From: BA4 sp044376575
GTDB lineage: Bacteria > Bacteroidota > Bacteroidia > CAIKAF01
Assembly: GCA_044376575.1 (NCBI GenBank)
Contig: JBILKR010000007.1
Location: 1 to 64,000, forward strand
Length of the DNA stretch: 64,000 nucleotides
Direction of reading: 5' to 3'
This document shows positions 17,698 to 25,374 of the stretch, in pieces. Under the pieces are notes generated by a model, which saw nothing but the letters and a program-made list of their open reading frames with translations, did not search any database and was not told the DNA's origin. Positions within the stretch are counted from its first letter, which is position 1. The number at the start of each line of letters is the position of its first letter. Both the position numbers and the translations under genes were made by a program.

Positions 17698-18810
17698 TTA
17701 TTTGGATGAATGTATTTCTTTTATTTTATCCCAGCTATCAAGACACGACCATAAATAATGGTCTGCCATTACCATTGCAGACATAGATTCTACAATGATT
17801 GCGGCACGTGGAAGTACACAGGGATCATGTCTTCCTTTAGCTTCCATTATAACTGTATTCCCTTCTTTATCTATGGTTTCTATGGGTTGCTGAATGGTTG
17901 CCACCGGTTTAAAGGCAACATTAAATCTAATTTCCATTCCGTTAGATATACCGCCTTGTATTCCACCTGAATAATTGGTTTGGGTTTGAATTGATCCGTC
18001 CGACTCACTTTTTACAAAGCGATCATTTACTTCCGATCCTTGTTTGGATGCCATATCAAATCCACCACCAAATTCAACGCCTTTTACTGCATTGATCCCC
18101 ATACAGGCATGTGCCAAATCTGCATTCAATTTGGCAAACACAGGCTGGCCAAGCCCTGCGGGAACACCACTGATTACAACAGAAATGATTCCACCCAGTG
18201 TATCGCCCGATTGTTTTGCCTTTTGAATAGCCGCTTCCATTAGATCAGCTGTTGCTTGATGCGGACAACGAACAGCGTTATGATAAGTTTCTGATAAATC
18301 AAAAGATGCGTGCTCAGGAATATGAATACTGCCTATCTGATGAACATAAGCATGAACGACAATACCTGATAATTGTAAAATATGTTTGGCAAATGCACCG
18401 GCTGCAACTCTACAAACTGTTTCTCTTGCCGATGATCTCCCTCCTCCCCGATGATCGCGAATACCGTATTTTTTTTCATACGTATAATCAGCGTGAGAAG
18501 GCCTGAAAACATCTTTTAATACATCATAATCCTGCGATTGCTGGTCTGCGTTAGGAATGATAAAACCAAGCGGTGTACCTAACGATTTTGCATTCATCAC
18601 TCCCGATAAAATCTGTATTGTATCAGATTCATTTCGACTCGTCGTTAATGCTGATTGACCAGGCTTACGTTTATCCAGCTCCTGCTGAATAAATTCAACA
18701 TTTATATCTATACCTGCAGGGAAACCGGTTAAGATACCACCCATTGCCTTACCGTGCGATTCGCCAAATGTGGTCAATTGTAATATATGTCCAAATGTAT
18801 TGGAATGCAT
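17698..18810 (-). CDS. aroC: chorismate synthase
   Basis: Last shikimate-pathway step: FMNH2-dependent elimination converting EPSP to chorismate. 370 residues with family signatures GESHGKAMGGILTGFPAG (about 16-33), the RHDPCVLPRAAIIVESMSAMV C-terminal block, the FMN-binding loop YGIRDHRGGGRSSARETVCRVAAGA (about 113-137), and GGIQGGISNGMEI. Heads a minus-strand gene run with spacings of 8, -4, -1, -4 and 2 bases, in which the following genes are transport and peptidase functions unrelated to the shikimate pathway. Confidence 0.97.
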   Translation of the reverse strand: MHSNTFGHILQLTTFGESHGKAMGGILTGFPAGIDINVEFIQQELDKRKPGQSALTTSRNESDTIQILSGVMNAKSLGTPLGFIIPNADQQSQDYDVLKDVFRPSHADYTYEKKYGIRDHRGGGRSSARETVCRVAAGAFAKHILQLSGIVVHAYVHQIGSIHIPEHASFDLSETYHNAVRCPHQATADLMEAAIQKAKQSGDTLGGIISVVISGVPAGLGQPVFAKLNADLAHACMGINAVKGVEFGGGFDMASKQGSEVNDRFVKSESDGSIQTQTNYSGGIQGGISNGMEIRFNVAFKPVATIQQPIETIDKEGNTVIMEAKGRHDPCVLPRAAIIVESMSAMVMADHYLWSCLDSWDKIKEIHSSK

Positions 18811-18894
18811 GCCTATTCTTATGTGATAAAATTACGAATATGTGAAGAACGACAAAATAAAATTTATTAATTACTTTTAGTCAGTTCAATTGAA

Positions 18895-19389
18895 ATGGCA
18901 GAAGGAAAAAAATTGAAAAATAAGAAATCTCTACGCGTCGTGCAGATGATTGGAAGAAAAGAAAAAATTGACCTTCCTGATTTCGGGTTACATCACCTTG
19001 ATGCCAAGATTGATACGGGTGCATATTCATCTTCTATTCATTGCCGAATTCTGAATGAAACTGAAATTGGTGGGGTGCCACACATTACTTTTATTCCGCT
19101 GGCTAAAAAATATAAAGCAAGAAATGCCGGTAAAATGACTGTACCCATCACTAAACGTAAACGTGTAAAAAGTTCCTCTGGGCATACTGAAGAACGTTAC
19201 ATTGTTAGTTTAAAAGTTGAACTGGCGGGATGGTTGATAGATACTGAATTTTCATTGTCAGACCGAAGTTCTATGAAACATACCATTTTGTTGGGAAGAA
19301 AATTTCTTCGTAAAAGATTTACAGTGGATGTATCAAAAAAATATGTGTATTACAACAAAGAAAAATACAAGCAATTACAAACCCATTAA
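18895..19389 (+). CDS. RimB-like ATP-dependent zinc protease (retropepsin-like, DUF785)
   Basis: 164 residues with a retropepsin-type active-site loop: LDAKIDTGAYSSSIHC, where DTGA corresponds to the aspartyl-protease D-T/S-G motif, and a C-terminal ILLGRKFLRKRFTVDVS strand pair. E. coli RimB is the protease that acts with RimK to trim poly-glutamate tails from ribosomal protein S6. No RimK ATP-grasp ligase is next to it here. It is followed after 10 bases by a phosphoribosyltransferase gene. Residue identity as a protease is by family; activity is not assured. Confidence 0.85.
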   Translation: MAEGKKLKNKKSLRVVQMIGRKEKIDLPDFGLHHLDAKIDTGAYSSSIHCRILNETEIGGVPHITFIPLAKKYKARNAGKMTVPITKRKRVKSSSGHTEERYIVSLKVELAGWLIDTEFSLSDRSSMKHTILLGRKFLRKRFTVDVSKKYVYYNKEKYKQLQTH

Positions 19390-19399
19390 AACATAAGCC

Positions 19400-19897
19400 T
19401 TGAAAACATTAATATTAGAGAACATACAGATTATTCAAAAAATAAATCGACTGGCTTATCAGGTGTATGAGTCGAATTATAATGAAAAGAAAATTATTAT
19501 CGCAGGAATTGCTCCTAATGGCTATGTAATTGCTGAAAGATTAAAAGAAGTTTTAGAAAATATCTCAGGAATTGAAATACAACTTATCAAACTTACAGTA
19601 GATAAAAAAAATCCATTACAACATAATGTACATATTGAATCTAATACACCGATTGATGTAAAAGATCAGTGTGTGATTGTGGTTGATGATGTGTTGAATA
19701 CCGGTAAAACTATGATCTACGGAGTGAAATATTTTTTGGATGCTCCATTAAAAAAATTACAAACACTGGTATTGATTGATCGTGACCATAAGCAATTTCC
19801 AATTCGTGCTGATTTTGTTGGATTGGCATTATCCACTAATCTTCAGGAACATGTTTCAGTAGAAATCAACGATGATATATCGGTTTACTTATCCTGA
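19400..19897 (+). CDS. phosphoribosyltransferase family protein (PyrR-like)
   Basis: 165 residues of type I PRTase fold. The PRPP-binding motif is VIVVDDVLNTGKTMIYG (about 94-110), and an N-terminal GIAPNGYVIAERL loop follows the first strand. The overall length and pattern resemble PyrR/hypoxanthine-type PRTases, but the base specificity is not clear. The best start is the TTG at 19400, 10 bases after the preceding stop; there is no ATG before the conserved IIIAGIAPNG strand. Ends before a strong bidirectional terminator. Confidence 0.85.
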   Translation: MKTLILENIQIIQKINRLAYQVYESNYNEKKIIIAGIAPNGYVIAERLKEVLENISGIEIQLIKLTVDKKNPLQHNVHIESNTPIDVKDQCVIVVDDVLNTGKTMIYGVKYFLDAPLKKLQTLVLIDRDHKQFPIRADFVGLALSTNLQEHVSVEINDDISVYLS

Positions 19898-19931
19898 TTT
19901 TATTCTTTCTACTCTAAATTAATTTTATAAA

Positions 19932-19957
19932 AAAAGGGATGCATTTGCATCCCTTTT
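19932..19957. terminator. bidirectional rho-independent terminator
   Basis: A perfect 12-base stem, AAAAGGGATGCA (19932-19943) with TGCATCCCTTTT (19946-19957), and a 2-base loop, placed between the convergent PRTase and ftsH genes. A/T runs on both sides make it functional in both directions. Confidence 0.85.
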
Positions 19958-19960
19958 CAA

Positions 19961-22042
19961 TTATACTGTTGGCGGTTCAGCCGGAGGCTGATCATTTGAA
20001 GTATCCGCAGGTTTCTCTTCAGCAGGAGTTGCTGTTTCTGATTTATTTTCAGATGGAGTTTCTTCCGGCTTTACTGAAAAATCTTTAGAATGGTCGCCCC
20101 ATGGACGTTCTCCAAATATTTCCACCATATCTTCCCTGAACAACATTTCTTTATCCAGCAAACGCTGTGCAAGCATATCCAGCTTTTCTTTATTTTCTGC
20201 AAGAATGCGAACTGAACGCTGGTATGATTCTTCAATTAATTTCTTCACTTCCTCATCTATAATTTCAGCCGTTTTCTCACTGTATGGTTTGGAGAAAGTA
20301 TAATCCGACTGACCGGTTGAATCATAGTAACTCAGATTACCGATGCGTTCATTCAAACCATAAATGGTTACCATCGCATAGGCCTGTTTCGTTACTTTTT
20401 CAAGATCACTTAATGCCCCTGTTGATACTTTTCCAAATTCAATTTGTTCAGCGGCTCTTCCACCAAGTGCAGCACAAATTTCATCAATCAGTTGTTCTTT
20501 GGTCGTGATTTGACGTTCTTCAGGCAAATACCATGCAGCACCCAACGACTGACCTCTTGGAATGATGGTTACTTTAACTAGTGGACTGGCATATTCCAGT
20601 AACCAGCTCACCGTTGCATGGCCTGCTTCATGATAAGCAATAGTTCGTTTTTCTTTTGGAGCTATCACTTTATTTTTCTTTTCCAACCCACCAATCACCC
20701 TGTCGATAGCATCATTAAAATCTTGTCTGTCTATATGATCTTTTCCCTTACGTGCTGCAATCAATGCCGCTTCATTACAAACATTGGCAATATCTGCTCC
20801 TGAAAAACCGGGTGTTTGTCTGGCAAGTAAATCCAGGTCAACTGTATTATCTAATTTTTTCAATGGCTTCATGTGCACCTTGAAAATCTCCTTTCGGCCA
20901 TTGAGGTCCGGTAGATCAACAAAAATCTGACGATCAAATCTTCCTGGACGAAGCAACGCTTTATCCAAGATATCAGCACGATTGGTAGCCGCTAAAATGA
21001 TAACTCCGGTGTTGGCCTCAAATCCATCCATTTCGGTGAGCAACTGATTCAGCGTATTTTCGCGTTCATCATTAGCACCTTGTGCAATCGAACGACCACG
21101 GGCTCTTCCGATAGCATCAATTTCATCAATAAATATAATTGCCGGAGCTTTTTCTTTAGCCTGTTTAAATAAATCACGAACACGCGATGCTCCAACACCA
21201 ACAAACATTTCAACGAAGTCTGATCCCGATAATGAGAAGAAAGGCACCTTTGCTTCACCGGCTATGGCTTTTGCCAATAAGGTTTTACCTGTTCCCGGAG
21301 GTCCTACCAACAACGCACCTTTTGGAATTTTTGCTCCCAGGTCGGTATATTTTTTTGGATTTTTTAGAAAATCTACAATCTCTTTCAATTCAACTTTTGC
21401 TTCATCCAGTCCGGCAACATTATCAAAAGTCACCAATACATGCGTGTCTTTATCAAATAATTTAGCTTTAGATTTTCCAATATTAAAAATCTGTCCACCA
21501 CCTGCTCCACCGCCCATTCTGCGGAAAATAAATAACCAAACCACAATCATTAACGCAATGGGTATTACCCATCCGAGTATATCGCCCCATACATTAGTGC
21601 GGGTTTCATTTTCTATGGATATCTGATTGATATGACCATACTGAGTTTTTAATTCTTTGAAATCATCCCAAAAAAGCTCGATAGATCCAATGTTATATTT
21701 AAAATGTGGACCTTTATTTTCACCACCAAACGCTTGATCTTTGATACTTTCATATCTTTTTTTCGCAAGACTGTCTTTCTTGATGGTAACTTCAGCAAAC
21801 TCATTATTTACAATAACAATCTTATCAATATCACCCTCTATGAGCATTTGTGTATATTCATTTTTATCTACCTTTTTAATGGCAGTATTGAAGCTGCTGA
21901 AAATCTGCATCCCAATAAAAATGATTGCAATAACTGCATATATCCAATAGAGATTAAAAGAAAAACGGGGTTTTTTACTACCACCCGAAGTCTCTTTATT
22001 TTTACCTGCGTTCATTCCTGACTTATTTTTTTCTTCGTTCAT
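19961..22042 (-). CDS. ftsH: ATP-dependent zinc metalloprotease FtsH
   Basis: Membrane-anchored AAA+ protease degrading misfolded and short-lived membrane and cytosolic proteins. 693 residues: TM1 about 31-50, periplasmic region, TM2 about 153-174, Walker A GPPGTGKT (247-254), Walker B IIFIDEID (302-309), second region of homology with ATNRADILDKALLRPGRFDR, and the zinc motif HEAGH (471-475). The C-terminus is a Pro/Glu/Thr-rich tail. It lies 35 bases downstream of rsfS on the same strand, an arrangement common in Bacteroidota. Confidence 0.98.
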   Translation of the reverse strand: MNEEKNKSGMNAGKNKETSGGSKKPRFSFNLYWIYAVIAIIFIGMQIFSSFNTAIKKVDKNEYTQMLIEGDIDKIVIVNNEFAEVTIKKDSLAKKRYESIKDQAFGGENKGPHFKYNIGSIELFWDDFKELKTQYGHINQISIENETRTNVWGDILGWVIPIALMIVVWLFIFRRMGGGAGGGQIFNIGKSKAKLFDKDTHVLVTFDNVAGLDEAKVELKEIVDFLKNPKKYTDLGAKIPKGALLVGPPGTGKTLLAKAIAGEAKVPFFSLSGSDFVEMFVGVGASRVRDLFKQAKEKAPAIIFIDEIDAIGRARGRSIAQGANDERENTLNQLLTEMDGFEANTGVIILAATNRADILDKALLRPGRFDRQIFVDLPDLNGRKEIFKVHMKPLKKLDNTVDLDLLARQTPGFSGADIANVCNEAALIAARKGKDHIDRQDFNDAIDRVIGGLEKKNKVIAPKEKRTIAYHEAGHATVSWLLEYASPLVKVTIIPRGQSLGAAWYLPEERQITTKEQLIDEICAALGGRAAEQIEFGKVSTGALSDLEKVTKQAYAMVTIYGLNERIGNLSYYDSTGQSDYTFSKPYSEKTAEIIDEEVKKLIEESYQRSVRILAENKEKLDMLAQRLLDKEMLFREDMVEIFGERPWGDHSKDFSVKPEETPSENKSETATPAEEKPADTSNDQPPAEPPTV

Positions 22043-22077
22043 TTCAATTTGTTCAACAACGTTGTTTAAATATTTGT

Positions 22078-22461
22078 TTAAGACGTGGCCAGTGCTACAT
22101 GTTTTTTTAACACTGCATCAGCCCAAAGGTCTTCAATGGCATAGAACTCACGAATTTCAGGCTGAAAAACATGAACTACAGTATCAATGTAATCCATCAA
22201 AATCCATTCTTTATTTTCATATCCTTCCACGTGCCAAGGCTTTATATTCATGCCTTTTCTAACTTCGTCTTCAATAGAATCAGCAATGGCTTCCACTTGT
22301 GTTGACGAATTACCTGTACATACAATAAAATGACCGCAAATGGAATTAGGGATCGCCTCCAGATCCATGATTACAATATCGGTACCCTTTTTTTCTTCAA
22401 TTCCTTTAATGATGTAGTCTAAAAGTTTTGATTCTTCTTTATTCTTTTTGTTCTTTGCCAT
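22078..22461 (-). CDS. rsfS: ribosome silencing factor RsfS (YbeB/DUF143)
   Basis: 127 residues. Binds L14 of the large ribosomal subunit and blocks subunit joining when nutrients are scarce. Signature elements: DYIIKGIEEKKGTDIVIMDLEAIPNSICGHFIVCTG, STQVEAIADSIEDEVRK and the conserved WHVEGYENKEWILMDYIDTVVHVF (about 79-102). A perfect TAnnTTTG element precedes it. Transcribed with ftsH. Confidence 0.96.
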   Translation of the reverse strand: MAKNKKNKEESKLLDYIIKGIEEKKGTDIVIMDLEAIPNSICGHFIVCTGNSSTQVEAIADSIEDEVRKGMNIKPWHVEGYENKEWILMDYIDTVVHVFQPEIREFYAIEDLWADAVLKKHVALATS

Positions 22462-22482
22462 TAGCCATTTTTAATATGATTA

Positions 22483-22490
22483 CAAATTTA
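22483..22490 (-). promoter_or_regulatory. Bacteroidota -7 promoter element for rsfS-ftsH
   Basis: On the minus strand this is TAAATTTG, 21 bases upstream of the rsfS ATG (22461). Confidence 0.45.
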
Positions 22491-22507
22491 TAATTATATA
22501 CCAATTA

Positions 22508-23272
22508 ATGTCTATGTATCAACCGTTAATAATTGGTAATAACATCATCGAAGTTCCTGCTGCAACTTCCACCAATCTTGCATTGGCATCAATGCTTACT
22601 GAAAAAAAACTACAAGAGGGAACAATTCTATTTACACTTAATCAAACTTCAGGCCGAGGACAAATGGGGACAAAATGGCATAGTATTCCTCATCAATCAC
22701 TGACATGCAGCCTTTGCTTACAGCCAAAATTTCTACTTCCCACCCAGCAGTTTTATCTTAATATGTGTATTGCTTTAGGTATTTCAGATTGGTTAATCTC
22801 ACAAGATTTTACAACTGTACGTATCAAATGGCCCAATGATATACTTATCCATCAAAAAAAATGCACTGGTATTTTAATTGAAAATTCAATTAACAGTAAG
22901 CAAATTACACAATCTATCATTGGAATGGGTATCAATCTCAATCAGGAATCTTTTCCTGAAGATTTACCTCATGCGGTATCACTTCGAATGGTGAATGGGA
23001 ATAATTATGATATTAAAGAAACGATTTGTTCGCTGGCTTCTTTTCTTGATGTGCGTTATCAGCAGTTGATGCAACAACGTTTTGAAAAACTTCATAAAGA
23101 TTACGTTGATCTTTTATGGAGATTTGAAGCATGGCATGATTACCAAACAAAAGATGGTATATTAAGATTAAAGATTACAGGTGTTGATTCTCAGGGGTTT
23201 TTAATTACCGAAAACGAAGTGGGCGAAACCAATAAATATTCCTTTAAGGAGATAATTTTCAGTTACAATTAA
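22508..23272 (+). CDS. birA: biotin--[acetyl-CoA-carboxylase] ligase
   Basis: 254 residues. Activates biotin as biotinyl-AMP and attaches it to BCCP. Contains the catalytic GRGQMGTKWHS segment (about 53-63, the GRGRxG-like biotinyl-AMP loop, with Met replacing the usual second Arg or Gly position), VRIKWPNDILIHQKKCTGILIEN (about 102-124) and GMGINLNQ. No N-terminal helix-turn-helix is present, so this is a group I ligase without repressor function. Divergent from rsfS; its stop shares TTAA with the convergent SRPBCC gene. Confidence 0.95.
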   Translation: MSMYQPLIIGNNIIEVPAATSTNLALASMLTEKKLQEGTILFTLNQTSGRGQMGTKWHSIPHQSLTCSLCLQPKFLLPTQQFYLNMCIALGISDWLISQDFTTVRIKWPNDILIHQKKCTGILIENSINSKQITQSIIGMGINLNQESFPEDLPHAVSLRMVNGNNYDIKETICSLASFLDVRYQQLMQQRFEKLHKDYVDLLWRFEAWHDYQTKDGILRLKITGVDSQGFLITENEVGETNKYSFKEIIFSYN

Positions 23273-23676
23273 GGCTGATCAAATTTTTGTTGCACTTGCT
23301 TGGTCATGTATCCGAAAAAGCTGCCCAGAGGCTTTTCAACCATCATTTTCATGAATGGATTGATGTCTGCTTCAAACACCATACCTGCCAAACAATGACC
23401 TTCTCCATGGTTGTCCATGTGAATGGTAAGCGTAAAATCAAAAGGACCTTCACCCTGTGATTTAACGAAAATGGTAGAATGCGGAATACGTTCTTCTATA
23501 CGCATACCAATATTTGCCAAGCCCTGCATTTTGAATGAACAATGGTCAACAGAAGATTGCCAGTTGCTCACTGACTCAGGCATAAGTTCTTTGTAATTAT
23601 TGAAATCAGATAAAAATGCAAAAACATTTTCCTGTGTTGTTTCTATTTCTCTTTTTTCAATTTCAATTCTGGTCAT
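23269..23676 (-). CDS. SRPBCC family protein
   Basis: About 135 residues. Pattern of a START/Bet v1-like hydrophobic-pocket domain: RIEIEKREIETTQENVFAFLSDFNNYKELMP at the start and a long C-terminal helix (GSFFGYMTKQVQQKFDQP). The open frame extends to a TTG at 23682, but the ATG at 23676 is the natural start. It follows pyrE by 9 bases and is probably in the same transcript. The ligand is unknown. Confidence 0.85.
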   Translation of the reverse strand: MTRIEIEKREIETTQENVFAFLSDFNNYKELMPESVSNWQSSVDHCSFKMQGLANIGMRIEERIPHSTIFVKSQGEGPFDFTLTIHMDNHGEGHCLAGMVFEADINPFMKMMVEKPLGSFFGYMTKQVQQKFDQP

Positions 23677-23685
23677 AAACAATAT

Positions 23686-24327
23686 TTATTTCCCCCAACC
23701 GGATGGATTTGTTCTCCACTCCATGAGCAGATCCAGTTGATTTTGTTTTATATAATCCAATTCAAGTGCCTTTTTGATAAGGTGGGCATAATCGCACAGG
23801 GTAACGAGTTCCACTTTATATTCCTTAAACAACTGTGTAGTTTCAGGAAATCCATAATCAAAAATAGCGGTCATGTATTTAATATCGCAACCTTGTTCAC
23901 GCAATACATCAACAACGGCCAGCGAACTTTTACCGGTGGATATTAAATCTTCAACTACTACTACATTTGCAGTTGATGACAATTGACCTTCTACTTGATT
24001 TTTTAATCCGTGTTTTTTTGATTCCGGTCTAACATATACAAAAGGAACACCCAGTTCCTGCGCTACTAATACACCATGTGCTATACCACCAGTAGCAACA
24101 CCGGCTATGGTTTGAGGCATTTCAAACTTCTCCTGAATAGCAGAAGAAAGATGTTGGCGGATAAATGTCCGGATTTGAGGAAAGGATAATGTTATTCTGT
24201 TATCACAATAAATTGGAGATTTCCAACCCGACGACCAGGTAAAAGGTTGATTAGGTTCTAATTTAATTGCTTTAATTTGTAATAAAAATTCAGCTACCTT
24301 CAGCGCGATTTCTTCATTGTAAACCAT
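23686..24327 (-). CDS. pyrE: orotate phosphoribosyltransferase
   Basis: Converts orotate and PRPP to OMP in pyrimidine synthesis. 213 residues with FTWSSGWKSPIYCDNR near the start, GVATGGIAHGVLVAQELGVPFVYVRPE, and the PRPP loop VVVVEDLISTGKSSLAVVDVL (about 122-142). The start codon lies only 8 bases from the divergent NUDIX start, and a perfect -7 element for pyrE overlaps the NUDIX ATG, so the pyrE transcript likely begins at or next to its own ATG. Confidence 0.96.
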   Translation of the reverse strand: MVYNEEIALKVAEFLLQIKAIKLEPNQPFTWSSGWKSPIYCDNRITLSFPQIRTFIRQHLSSAIQEKFEMPQTIAGVATGGIAHGVLVAQELGVPFVYVRPESKKHGLKNQVEGQLSSTANVVVVEDLISTGKSSLAVVDVLREQGCDIKYMTAIFDYGFPETTQLFKEYKVELVTLCDYAHLIKKALELDYIKQNQLDLLMEWRTNPSGWGK

Positions 24328-24332
24328 AGCGA

Positions 24333-24340
24333 CAAATGTA
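24333..24340 (-). promoter_or_regulatory. Bacteroidota -7 element for pyrE overlapping the NUDIX start codon
   Basis: Minus-strand TACATTTG is a perfect TAnnTTTG. It covers the NUDIX ATG (24336-24338) and ends 5 bases from the pyrE ATG. Implies a leaderless pyrE message or a different, unseen promoter. Confidence 0.4.
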
Positions 24341-24974
24341 CAAAGTTTTTATTAATGAACACCTGATCATCATACATCATGAACATGTCATGGAAATGGC
24401 TGGCTTTCAGATGGTACATCAACTGACATTTAAAAAAGAGGAAGGTTTTTTACCATTGATTGAATTACTTGAAAACGGAAATATTGAAAAATCATGCTAT
24501 TGTATAACAGGGGAAGATGTTCCGATGATGTGGAGAAAATTCCGAAAAAATTACAAATTGGTGAATGCAGGAGGTGGCGTAGTTAGAAATGAAAAAAATA
24601 AAATATTATTTATTTATCGTCATGGTAAATGGGATTTGCCAAAGGGTAAAGTAGAAGATTTTGAAGAAATTGAAGATACTGCCATACGAGAAGTACAAGA
24701 GGAATGTGGCATTGAAAATTTAGTTTGTCATGGTCATTTAACAGACACCTATCATACTTATGGAACTCCGGATAGCAGAAAATTAAAAAAAACGAGTTGG
24801 TTCAGGATGTATTCAGAAGATAAAGAACTTATTCCTCAACGTGCAGAAGGCATAACAAAGATTAAATGGATTAAAGAAGAAAAACTTGAAAAAGTATTTT
24901 CTAATACCTACGGAAATATTTGGGATGTGGTGAGTGTTGAGCTGAGCATATCTGAGCAAAATCAAACAAAATAA
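24336..24974 (+). CDS. NUDIX hydrolase
   Basis: 212 residues. The NUDIX box GKVEDFEEIEDTAIREVQEECGI (about 110-132) has the Gx5Ex7REUxEExGU pattern, preceded by FIYRHGKWDLPKGK. An N-terminal extension of about 85 residues (MYKVFINEHLIII..) of unknown role is typical for Bacteroidota relatives. The substrate, a nucleoside diphosphate linked to another moiety, cannot be named. Head-to-head with pyrE. Confidence 0.9.
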   Translation: MYKVFINEHLIIIHHEHVMEMAGFQMVHQLTFKKEEGFLPLIELLENGNIEKSCYCITGEDVPMMWRKFRKNYKLVNAGGGVVRNEKNKILFIYRHGKWDLPKGKVEDFEEIEDTAIREVQEECGIENLVCHGHLTDTYHTYGTPDSRKLKKTSWFRMYSEDKELIPQRAEGITKIKWIKEEKLEKVFSNTYGNIWDVVSVELSISEQNQTK

Positions 24975-24986
24975 CCGAAAAATTAG

Positions 24987-25020
24987 CCGAGGCTTTTCAT
25001 TTTCTTTGCCGGAAATTGAT
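24987..25020. repeat. degenerate direct copy of the tRNA-Ser 3' end and its terminator arm
   Basis: This stretch matches 25156-25189 at about 29 of 34 positions, including an uninterrupted 17-base identity (GCTTTTCATTTTCTTTG). The matching original includes the last bases of tRNA-Ser, its encoded CCA and the downstream half of its terminator. The copy lies 169 bases away, in an otherwise featureless gap. Confidence 0.55.
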
Positions 25021-25141
25021 TGATTATTTAAATGAACAAATAATTAGAAGAGCGGTTCAAAAAAAATGATAATTCCCATTGCTCATTATTTTGTTTGTTT
25101 CAATCAGCTAATCACACAGCGCTTTTCTGCTTTCATCAAAT

Positions 25142-25166
25142 AAAAAAAGCCCCGGCAGGGGCTTTT
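25142..25166 (-). terminator. rho-independent terminator of tRNA-Ser
   Basis: Stem AAAAGCCCC (25145-25153) with GGGGCTTTT (25158-25166) and a 4-base loop, followed on the minus strand by a run of T. Ten bases beyond the mature 3' end of the tRNA. Confidence 0.85.
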
Positions 25167-25175
25167 CATTTTCTT

Positions 25176-25263
25176 TGGCGGAGAGTGAGGGATTCGAACC
25201 CCCGGAACCTTTCGGTTCAACGGTTTTCAAGACCGCCGCAATCGACCACTCTGCCAACTCTCC
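25176..25263 (-). tRNA. tRNA-Ser (anticodon UGA)
   Basis: Class II tRNA on the minus strand with a 7-base-pair acceptor (GGAGAGT / ACTCTCC), discriminator G and encoded CCA (25176-25178). The anticodon loop is CTTGAAA with anticodon TGA at 25227-25229 (read on the minus strand). The long variable arm (GAACCGAAAGGTTC-type hairpin) and T arm GGGGGTTCGAATCCC confirm tRNA-Ser. Confidence 0.97.
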
Positions 25264-25374
25264 GAGGGCAAAAGTAGTATATTTTTCCATTTTCCAAAAA
25301 AAAATGAAATTCTATTGCATGATCTCTATTCAATTTCACCTCCGGATCTGTAATCTGCGGGAAGTAAATTTATA

